59,646 bases of DNA, from NCBI GenBank assembly GCA_903857495.1, contig CAIOFF010000046.1, forward strand, positions 1 through 59,646. The letters run 5' to 3'. Below, one piece after another: positions 1 to 8,286 of this stretch. Made by a program: the position numbers and the translations under genes. Under the pieces are notes generated by a model. It saw only the letters and a program-made list of their open reading frames with translations. It was not told the DNA's origin and did no database searches. Every line of letters starts with the position of its first letter. Within the stretch, counting starts at the first letter, position 1. The DNA is from an uncultured Holophagaceae bacterium (lineage in GTDB: Bacteria > Acidobacteriota > Holophagae > Holophagales > Holophagaceae).

Positions 1-2
1 CC

Positions 3-3000
3 AGCTGCCACAGGGTGGCGGACCCGACCCTGACGGCCACCGGCACGGGGACCTGCCTGTCCTGCCACAGCGGCACGGCGGGCCTGCCCACGGGACCCGG
101 AGGGGCCTCCTTCCCGAGCATCGCCGGGGCCCATGCCAAGCACATGGTCCTGCCCACGACCCTGACCTGCGACACCTGTCACGCGGGCAGCGGGTCGGGC
201 ACGGCGACCCACTATGCCAACTCCCGGAGCACCGCCGGACCGGCGCCGGTCGCCATCAGCAGTACCTTCAACAGCAAAGCGGCCACGGCGGCATTCTCGC
301 CTGCAGCCCTGACCTGCAGCAACGTCAGCTGCCACGGCGGCCAGGCCACCCCGGCCTGGACCACGGCTGGCAGCATCAACAGCGCCACGGACTGCACCAA
401 GTGCCACAGCGTCTCACTGGCCCCGGCGGGCACCCAATACAACAATGCCTTCGGTCGCCACAGCATGGGCACCCACAATGCCACCGCAGCAGGCAGCACC
501 ATCGCCTGCACCACCTGCCACAGCATGACCAATGGCAGCAGCGGGGCCCTGGCGCACTTCAAGTACCTGAACACCCCGGCGGTGGATGGCACGGCCACGG
601 GCCTCCCGGCGGACCAGCTGCCCAGCGGCACCCTCGTCTTCGACACGACGATCGTGACGGGGGCCAGGACGTATTCGGCCACCAGTGGCACCCAGGGGAA
701 CGGTGGCTGCGCCCTGACCTGCCACAACCACATCCACACGCCCACCTATGAGACCTGGACTGCCAGCGGGTCCGCGCATCCGGTCCCCTTCCTGAGTGGC
801 CAGAACGACTCCCAGCTCAACGGCCACCTCACGGTCACGGCTGCAGCCTTCACCTCGGACTGCGCCGTGTGCCATGCCTACACGGGCAGCTCCCCCCTGG
901 TCGGTGCTCCCCTCTGCAGCACCTGCCACCGGCTGGCGGATCCCACGGTGCTCGCCACCGGCTCCGGCACCTGCCAGTCCTGCCATGGCGGCAGCGCCGT
1001 GCCCACCCTTGGGCCCAACGGCTCGGGGTTCCCCAGCATCGCCGGCGCCCACGCGAAGCACATGGGGCTGGCCACCCAGCTCACCTGTGACACCTGCCAT
1101 GCGGGCAGCGGCTCGGGCACGACGACCCACTACACCAACGCCAACGCCCGGATCACCGTGCCCTCGGGGCCGGTCCCGGTGGCCGTCAGCACCACCTTCG
1201 CCGCCAAGACCGGCGGCAGCCCCGCCTTCACGCCAGCCAGCCTGACCTGCTCCAACGTGAGCTGTCATGGCGGCCAGGTCACGCCGGGCTGGCAGACAGG
1301 CCTCCTCAACAGCGCCACGGACTGCACCAAGTGTCACGGTGTGGCGACCTCCGCGGGAACCGTCACGCAGTTCAATGATGCGTTCGGCCGGCACAGCAGC
1401 GGCACCCACAACGCCACCACGGCGGCGAACGCCATCGCCTGCACGACCTGCCACAGCATGGGCAATGGCTCCCTGGGGGCACAGGCGCACTTCAAGTACC
1501 TCGACACTCCGGCGGTGGACGGCGTCTCCACGGGGAGCCCCGCCGACCAGCTGCCGGGCGGAACCATTGCTTTCGATGCGGCGATCGTCTCGGGCGCCAG
1601 GACCTACTCCACCACGGGCGCCACCCAGGGGAACGGCGGCTGTGCCCTGACCTGCCACACCCACATCCATGTCAGCACCGTGGAGACCTGGACGGCCAGC
1701 GGTGCGCCCCACGGCATACCCTTCCTCGCGGGCCAGGTCGACACCCAGAACAATGGCCACCTGACCGCCACCCAGGCCACGTTTACCGCGGACTGCGGCA
1801 CCTGCCATGCCACCTCGGGCACCTCGCCCGTGGCCGGCGCGCCCAGCTGCAGCATCTGCCACCCGCTGGCGAATCCCGTGGCGGTCGCCACGGGCAGCGG
1901 CACCTGCCTGTCCTGCCATGTGGGTGGAGCCGGGCTGCCCGTGGGGCCCGAGGGCGCCAGCTATCCCAGCATCGCCGGGTCCCATGGCAAGCACCTGGCC
2001 CTGCCCACGACGCTGACCTGCGACACCTGCCACACAGGCAGCGGGACAACCACCGCCACCCACTACACCAATGCCAATGCCCGGGTGGCCACCCCCACGG
2101 GTCCCGGGGCCGTTGCCCTCGAGGCAACCTACAACGCCCAGACGGGCGGCTCCGCGACCTTCAGCCCCGCGGCCCTCACCTGCGCCACGGTGAGCTGCCA
2201 CGGGGGCAAGACCACCCCAGCCTGGACGGCGGCGAACAGCATCGTCAGCGCCACGGACTGCACCAAGTGCCACGCCATCAACGGTGGCAGCCAGCCCGCC
2301 CAATACAACGACGCCCTGGGCCGCCATTCCTACGGAACCCACAGCTCGGCGGGCACCGCGGACTGCACCCTCTGCCACGACATGAGTGCCGCCAACGCCA
2401 GCATCGGCGCGGTCAAGCACTTCGCCGAGCTGAACAGCACCAATGTCGGCGGCTCCAGCAAGCTGCCCAGCGGCACCATCAAGTTCAAGACGGGCAACGC
2501 CACCTACCCGATCTCGGGCACCATGACCTACAGCGTCACCGCCCCCTATGCTGAAGGTGATGGCGGCTGTGCGGTGGTCTGCCATGCCCAGACCCACACG
2601 CCCACGGCCACGGCATACCACTGGAATGCCCCCCAGGGCTCGGGGGCGGCCCACCCGATCCCCTTCCTGGGCACGGACCTCAGCACCGGGGGCAACCCCC
2701 ACCAGGCGGTCAGCCTGGCCCAGTTCAACGGGGAGTGCAGCAACTGCCACGACCAGACAGGTGCGTCAACCAAGAGCGGTCCAGTCTGCACCGTGTGCCA
2801 CACCCTCGGCTCGCCCCTGGGAACGGGCATGACGGCCGGCACCTGCCTCTCCTGCCACGTGGGTGCCGCCTTCGCCACCCAGGGCCCCACCGGGACGGCC
2901 TGGCCCAACCTCATGGGCTCCCACCCCAAGCACTTGGCGCTGAGCACCTTCACCCGGGGCACCCCGGCTCTGCCCACGGCCCTGGCGAGTGCCGCCTATC

Positions 3001-3608
3001 CCCAGTGCCAGGCCTGCCACTTCAAGTCGCTGCCTGGGGACACGAACAACACCCACTACAGCAACGCCAGCAAGCGGGTGGCCTCACCCATCAGCTCGGG
3101 ACCCGCCTCCGTGGCCGTCCACGCCACCTTCAACGCCCAGGGCGGCACTGCGGGCTTTGTCAGCAGCGCTTCGGCCTTCACCTGCTCCAACATCAGCTGC
3201 CACGGCGGCCAGGTCACTCCCGGCTGGCAGACGGGCACCCTCACGGTGAATGCCAACACCTACTGCATCACCTGCCACAAGATCACCTCCACGGCCACGC
3301 AATACAACGACGCCACCGGGCGCCACAACAACCCCAGCGCCCACAACCAGACCTGCGACCACTGCCACGACATGTCCACGGCCACCAACAACCGCACCGG
3401 GGTGGTCAACCACTTCAGGTACCTGGACACCACGGCTGTCCGCACCGCCACGGACCAGCTCTCCAGCGATACCGTCAAGTTCGGGGGCGGCAGCACACCC
3501 GCCACCGGAGCCCTGACCTACACCGTGAACGCCACGCAGGGCCGGGGCGGCTGCGCCCTCTCCTGCCACGGCCAGACCCACACCACCACGGGCAACATCT
3601 GGAACTAA
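3..3608 (+). CDS. Giant multihaem c-type cytochrome, 5' partial
   Basis: The frame is open at the left edge and already reads Ser-Cys-His-Arg in the first codons, so the start and signal peptide lie outside the window. About 1200 residues are visible. I count 30 complete haem-attachment motifs: 22 CxxCH, 4 CxxxxCH (CSNVSCH, CATVSCH, CSNISCH) and 4 CxxxCH (CALTCH, CAVVCH, CALSCH), plus the tail of one more at the edge. The CxxxxCH followed by CTKCH is the signature of the Geobacter GSu_C4xC__C2xCH family. Conserved extra histidines (GAHAKH, GRHS, HFKYL) could be distal haem ligands. The family is periplasmic or outer-surface and is linked to extracellular electron transfer; that role here is inference. 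The protein ends (GNIWN) partway through its fourth repeat unit, with no membrane anchor. It is convergent with the sensor kinase downstream. Confidence 0.93.
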   Translation, partial: SCHRVADPTLTATGTGTCLSCHSGTAGLPTGPGGASFPSIAGAHAKHMVLPTTLTCDTCHAGSGSGTATHYANSRSTAGPAPVAISSTFNSKAATAAFSPAALTCSNVSCHGGQATPAWTTAGSINSATDCTKCHSVSLAPAGTQYNNAFGRHSMGTHNATAAGSTIACTTCHSMTNGSSGALAHFKYLNTPAVDGTATGLPADQLPSGTLVFDTTIVTGARTYSATSGTQGNGGCALTCHNHIHTPTYETWTASGSAHPVPFLSGQNDSQLNGHLTVTAAAFTSDCAVCHAYTGSSPLVGAPLCSTCHRLADPTVLATGSGTCQSCHGGSAVPTLGPNGSGFPSIAGAHAKHMGLATQLTCDTCHAGSGSGTTTHYTNANARITVPSGPVPVAVSTTFAAKTGGSPAFTPASLTCSNVSCHGGQVTPGWQTGLLNSATDCTKCHGVATSAGTVTQFNDAFGRHSSGTHNATTAANAIACTTCHSMGNGSLGAQAHFKYLDTPAVDGVSTGSPADQLPGGTIAFDAAIVSGARTYSTTGATQGNGGCALTCHTHIHVSTVETWTASGAPHGIPFLAGQVDTQNNGHLTATQATFTADCGTCHATSGTSPVAGAPSCSICHPLANPVAVATGSGTCLSCHVGGAGLPVGPEGASYPSIAGSHGKHLALPTTLTCDTCHTGSGTTTATHYTNANARVATPTGPGAVALEATYNAQTGGSATFSPAALTCATVSCHGGKTTPAWTAANSIVSATDCTKCHAINGGSQPAQYNDALGRHSYGTHSSAGTADCTLCHDMSAANASIGAVKHFAELNSTNVGGSSKLPSGTIKFKTGNATYPISGTMTYSVTAPYAEGDGGCAVVCHAQTHTPTATAYHWNAPQGSGAAHPIPFLGTDLSTGGNPHQAVSLAQFNGECSNCHDQTGASTKSGPVCTVCHTLGSPLGTGMTAGTCLSCHVGAAFATQGPTGTAWPNLMGSHPKHLALSTFTRGTPALPTALASAAYPQCQACHFKSLPGDTNNTHYSNASKRVASPISSGPASVAVHATFNAQGGTAGFVSSASAFTCSNISCHGGQVTPGWQTGTLTVNANTYCITCHKITSTATQYNDATGRHNNPSAHNQTCDHCHDMSTATNNRTGVVNHFRYLDTTAVRTATDQLSSDTVKFGGGSTPATGALTYTVNATQGRGGCALSCHGQTHTTTGNIWN
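51..3608 (+). repeat. Four tandem ~310-residue cytochrome units
   Basis: The coding sequence is built of four head-to-tail units. The equivalent CLSCH/CQSCH motifs start near positions 51, 969, 1902 and 2841, giving periods of 918, 933 and 939 bases (306, 311 and 313 codons). Each full unit has eight haem motifs in the same order: CxxCH, CxxCH, CxxxxCH, CxxCH, CxxCH, CxxxCH, CxxCH, CxxCH. The fourth unit stops after six. Units 1 to 3 are very similar in protein and DNA; unit 4 is the most diverged. Such arrays are prone to expansion and contraction and to assembly error. Confidence 0.9.
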
Positions 3609-3657
3609 GAGGTCGTAACAAAACCTGCGCGGCCCCTGTGGTTTTGTTACGACCTCT
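3608..3657. terminator. Long hairpin between convergent genes
   Basis: There is a perfect 18-bp inverted repeat (arms 3608-3625 and 3640-3657) around a 14-base loop. It begins inside the TAA stop of the cytochrome and ends inside the TAG stop of the opposing kinase. Neither side has a clear T tract, so it is not a textbook intrinsic terminator. Position and symmetry suggest a bidirectional terminator or mRNA 3'-end stabiliser. Confidence 0.6.
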
Positions 3658-6268
3658 AAGTCAAGGCTTCGCTGGCGGGCTCGGCGGCCTCGATCCGCAA
3701 GCCCGCCAGCCGGTCCGCGAGCTCCTGGATGCTGAAGGGCTTCCGGAGGCTCTGGACGTTGGGCCGACCCACGAGCAGCGGCACGATGTCCTCTTCGCTG
3801 TAGCCCGTGGCCATCAGGACCGGCAGGTCGGGGCGCTGGGCCAGGATCCGCGGCAGAGTCTCGGCGCCGTTCATGACGGGCATGTTCATGTCGAGGATCA
3901 CCAGGTCCACCTGGAGGCCATCCTCCAGCAGGCGGAGAGCCTCCTGCCCGCCCGGGGCGCTGAAGGGCCGGTGCCCCAGGAACTGCAGGACCTCGGTGAC
4001 GGACTCGCGGATGAGGTCGTCGTCGTCCACCAGGAGAATGCTCAGCGAAGGGGCCCCGGCGGGCGCAGGCCCTGCGGCCAGGCCCGGGGTTGGCGCGGCA
4101 CAGGCCACCCGGGCGGCGGGGAAGGTGAGGATGGCCTCGGTCCCGAGGCCCGGCTGGCTCTGCAGCTCGAACCTGCCGTCGTGGGCCTTCATGGTGCCGT
4201 AGATCATGGACAGACCCAGCCCGGTGCCTTTGCCCTGCGGCTTGGTCGTATAGAAGGGTTCCATGGCCCGGGCCAGCACCTCGGGGGGCATTCCCATGCC
4301 GGAGTCGCGCACGGCCAGCACCACCCCACCCTCGGCGTTGGAGCGCGTCTGGATCCAGATGGTCCCGCCCGCGGGCATGGCATCCATGGCGTTGACGCAG
4401 AGGTTCATGAGGGCATGGCTCAAGGCCCCGGCGTCCCCGCGGAGCTCGCCCAGGCTCTCCTCCAGATCCAGCTGCAGCTGGATCCGGTTGAGCATGGTCT
4501 GCCCGAGCAGGAGGGTCATGTCCCGGACCAGGTCGTTGAGCTGGACGGCCCCCTCCTCCTGGAGATCCTTGTGGGCGAAGTAGAGCAGGCCCTTCACCAC
4601 ACCGCGGCCCCGCAGGCAGGCGTTGACAATGGTGTCGAGGCTCTTGGCGGTGGGTGAGGTGGACCCCGTCTGGGTGCGCAGGCTGGAGGCCAGGCCGAGG
4701 ATCGCGCCCAGCACGTTGTTCATGTTGTGGGCGACGCCGCCGGCCAGGCTACCCAGGCTCTCCAGCTTCATGGCGTGCTGGAACTGGGCCTCGAGCTGGC
4801 GCCGCGCCTCCTCGGTCCGCTTCAGGTCCGAGATGTCATGGCCCACGGCCAGGCTCACGGGACGCCCCTCCAGGGTGGTCGGCGTGAGGCTGAGGATGGC
4901 GCTGAACGGGCTGCCATCAGCCCGGAGGTAGACCCACTCGAAGCGCTGGGGCTCCCCTTCCGCCACCGCGCCCAGCATGCGCCGGGCCTTGACGAGAGAG
5001 GCTTCGCCGTCGGGCTGATGCAGGGGAGACAAATCGTCCGGGGGGCGCGCCAGCAGGGAGGCCTTGTCGGCATGGCCGAAGATGCTCACCCCTGCGGGGT
5101 TGCAGTCGATGAACCGGCCCTCGGCGATGATCCACATGGGTTCCGGCGAGTGCTCAAACAGGGTAGCGAAGTGCCGCCTTGCCTGGCGGACCCGGCGGTT
5201 CTGGAAGGCGAGCCCGGCACTCGTCGCCGCCAGGAGGAGCAGCAGCACCGCGAAGGCCACCGTCTCCGGGAGATGCCTCTGCCACAAGTCCGTGAGGTTG
5301 AAGTCGGGGGCGGCATCGAAGGGTGGGAGGCGAAGCCGCCGCAGCACGGTCTCCACGCCGCCATAGCTGGCCGGGACCGTGAAGCCGTGGATGCCCGCAC
5401 TGCGGACGGCGGGATCCTGGGCCGACAGGGACAGCAGGGCGATGGTCAGCCTGCGGGCGAGCGGACCCTCAACCTGGGAGGTAACGGCCACGGGCCACTC
5501 GGGGTAGAGGGCGGTGGAGCTGACGTAGGGGAAGGCGGCGAGGTCCTGGCGATGGATGACCTTCACCAGGGCGGGATCCAGCCGGCCTTCGTGGGCCATG
5601 GCCTCCAGCACCCCGCTGCGCACGAAGCCCACCTCGGCCCGGCCCGCGAGAACCGCCTCGAAGGCGTTGTCGTGGGGCATGCCGGTGACGAGGAGCTGGC
5701 CCCGGGGGGGAAGGGCCACACCCCTCTCGGCCAGCTCGAAAGCCTGCATCTGGTAGCCCCCGAGGGACTGGGTGTCCGCAGTGGCGATGCGCTTGCCCGC
5801 TAGGTCGGCGAGGGTGTTGATGCTCGCGGCATCGGCCCGGGTGAAGATCAGGCCGCCGAAGGAGGCTGGGGCGTGCGGCCCTTCTTGGCCGACCAGGGTG
5901 ACGAGGGGGGCCGACAGGTGATACCGGTGGCTGAGTGCGACGAAGTGCCCCGGGTTGGTGAGGACCACATCCACGGCCTTGGCGGCCATGGCGTTGTTCA
6001 GCTCGGGGTAGCTGTAGGCGTGCAGCTCGATCTTCTGGCCCAAGGCCCGCTCAAGACTCTCGGCCAGGGGCTGCCACTGGGCCAGGGCCTGCGCCTTGGG
6101 GCGGAAGGCCAGCACACCGAACCGGAGCGGAGCCTCGGCGGCAAGGGGCAGGGTCGCGAGCAGGGCGAGCAGAAGCACGCGACGAAGAAGCGAGCTTCCT
6201 GCCGGACAGCCGGCCCCGGTCATGGGGCGGCGGCCAGCGGGCCAGGAAGGTGGAAGGAAGGATTTCAT
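3656..6268 (-). CDS. Hybrid sensor histidine kinase with PhnD-like periplasmic domain
   Basis: 870 residues. Order: N-terminal signal/TM (about residues 28-44), a PhnD/phosphonate-binding-like periplasmic domain (about 48-310, starting LRFGVLAFRPK), a TM helix (about 335-357), a PAS domain (about 368-490), a dimerisation/phosphoacceptor helix with GVAHNMNN (His514), an HATPase domain with N, G1 (DSGMGMP) and G2 (GTGLGL) boxes, and a C-terminal receiver with the phosphoacceptor Asp793 in LILDMNMP-like context. Family knowledge: such kinases sense a small ligand or binding protein in the periplasm. The ligand cannot be read from the sequence; a link to the adjacent cytochrome is possible but unproven because the genes are convergent. 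Met1 is used because the segment from residue 28 on makes a good signal peptide; an internal Met16 is an alternative start. Confidence 0.9.
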   Translation of the reverse strand: MKSFLPPSWPAGRRPMTGAGCPAGSSLLRRVLLLALLATLPLAAEAPLRFGVLAFRPKAQALAQWQPLAESLERALGQKIELHAYSYPELNNAMAAKAVDVVLTNPGHFVALSHRYHLSAPLVTLVGQEGPHAPASFGGLIFTRADAASINTLADLAGKRIATADTQSLGGYQMQAFELAERGVALPPRGQLLVTGMPHDNAFEAVLAGRAEVGFVRSGVLEAMAHEGRLDPALVKVIHRQDLAAFPYVSSTALYPEWPVAVTSQVEGPLARRLTIALLSLSAQDPAVRSAGIHGFTVPASYGGVETVLRRLRLPPFDAAPDFNLTDLWQRHLPETVAFAVLLLLLAATSAGLAFQNRRVRQARRHFATLFEHSPEPMWIIAEGRFIDCNPAGVSIFGHADKASLLARPPDDLSPLHQPDGEASLVKARRMLGAVAEGEPQRFEWVYLRADGSPFSAILSLTPTTLEGRPVSLAVGHDISDLKRTEEARRQLEAQFQHAMKLESLGSLAGGVAHNMNNVLGAILGLASSLRTQTGSTSPTAKSLDTIVNACLRGRGVVKGLLYFAHKDLQEEGAVQLNDLVRDMTLLLGQTMLNRIQLQLDLEESLGELRGDAGALSHALMNLCVNAMDAMPAGGTIWIQTRSNAEGGVVLAVRDSGMGMPPEVLARAMEPFYTTKPQGKGTGLGLSMIYGTMKAHDGRFELQSQPGLGTEAILTFPAARVACAAPTPGLAAGPAPAGAPSLSILLVDDDDLIRESVTEVLQFLGHRPFSAPGGQEALRLLEDGLQVDLVILDMNMPVMNGAETLPRILAQRPDLPVLMATGYSEEDIVPLLVGRPNVQSLRKPFSIQELADRLAGLRIEAAEPASEALT

Positions 6269-6417
6269 CAGGGGAATTCCTTGGGATGGCAGCTGGCGAT
6301 CCCAGGCGTGTTGTTGTGTGCGTCAATCGTGTCGACTGGATGGTGGCAGAAGGGCGAATGATTTTGACGACAAAGAGGTGGATTGTGACGTTTTTTGGCA
6401 ATCAGGTGCTTCTGTAG

Positions 6418-6452
6418 CCAGGACGTTGGGCAAGCCTTGCCCGACGTCCTGG
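6418..6452. repeat. Near-perfect palindrome in the kinase/tRNA-His gap
   Basis: Two 16-base arms around a 3-base loop differ at only one pair (CCAGGACGTTGGGCAA / TTGCCCGACGTCCTGG). It lies in the 224-base gap between the kinase start and tRNA-His. It could be a second terminator downstream of the tRNA, a structured RNA or a dispersed palindromic repeat. The rest of the gap (6269-6417) is AT-richer than its surroundings and probably holds the kinase promoter; I see no clear boxes there. Confidence 0.55.
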
Positions 6453-6460
6453 TCTGCACG

Positions 6461-6487
6461 AAAAAAGCCCCCGTGGGGGGGCCTTTT
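6461..6487 (-). terminator. Intrinsic terminator after tRNA-His
   Basis: Read on the minus strand, a G/C stem (CCCCC paired with GGGGG, one bulge) with a 4-base loop is followed by TTTTTT. It sits 6 bases past the CCA end of tRNA-His and so ends that transcript. Confidence 0.75.
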
Positions 6488-6492
6488 GGATC

Positions 6493-6570
6493 TGGGGCGG
6501 CTGACCGGGCTCGAACCGGCGACATCTGGAATCACAATCCAGTACTCTAACCAACTGAGCTACAGCCGCC
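6493..6570 (-). tRNA. tRNA-His (GTG), CCA encoded
   Basis: On the minus strand a full cloverleaf is visible: acceptor GCGGCTG pairing with CAGCCGC, D arm TAGCTCAGTTGGTTAGA, anticodon stem/loop CTGGA-TTGTGAT-TCCAG with anticodon GTG, and T arm CCGGTTCGAGCCCGG. The extra 5' G (position 6570) opposite the discriminator C is the tRNA-His identity element. The 3' CCA is encoded (6493-6495). Confidence 0.95.
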
Positions 6571-6677
6571 GTTGGACCATCCAGATTAACCTGGGCGGCA
6601 TCGGAAGGCCAGCGGGAACCTTCGGGGGACTGCTGTCATCGAATGGCTTGCCGGGGGTCCGGCCAGTGAGGAGTTCC

Positions 6678-8183
<1,506 letters not shown>

Positions 8184-8214
8184 ACGCGGGAAAGTCCAAG
8201 GTGTGCGATTGACT

Positions 8215-8240
8215 GGGGCCCCGTGCTGACGGGGCCCCTT
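8215..8240 (+). terminator. Hairpin after the HtrA gene
   Basis: Perfect 10-bp arms (GGGGCCCCGT / ACGGGGCCCC) around a 4-base loop, followed by only TT. It is a strong hairpin without a T tract, so termination is likely but not certain. Confidence 0.55.
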
Positions 8241-8286
8241 CGGTTCAGGGTAGACTTCAGGGTTCAACCAGGGCTAAGGATCAAGC

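Noticed and set aside
414..2750. Long minus-strand open frame under the cytochrome
   Set aside because: Low-complexity Gly/Ala/Arg-rich translation, exact antisense of the repeats; caused by GC-rich third positions.
15..3608. CRISPR-like regular repeats
   Set aside because: Periodicity of about 310 codons is in-frame cytochrome units, not short repeats with unique spacers.
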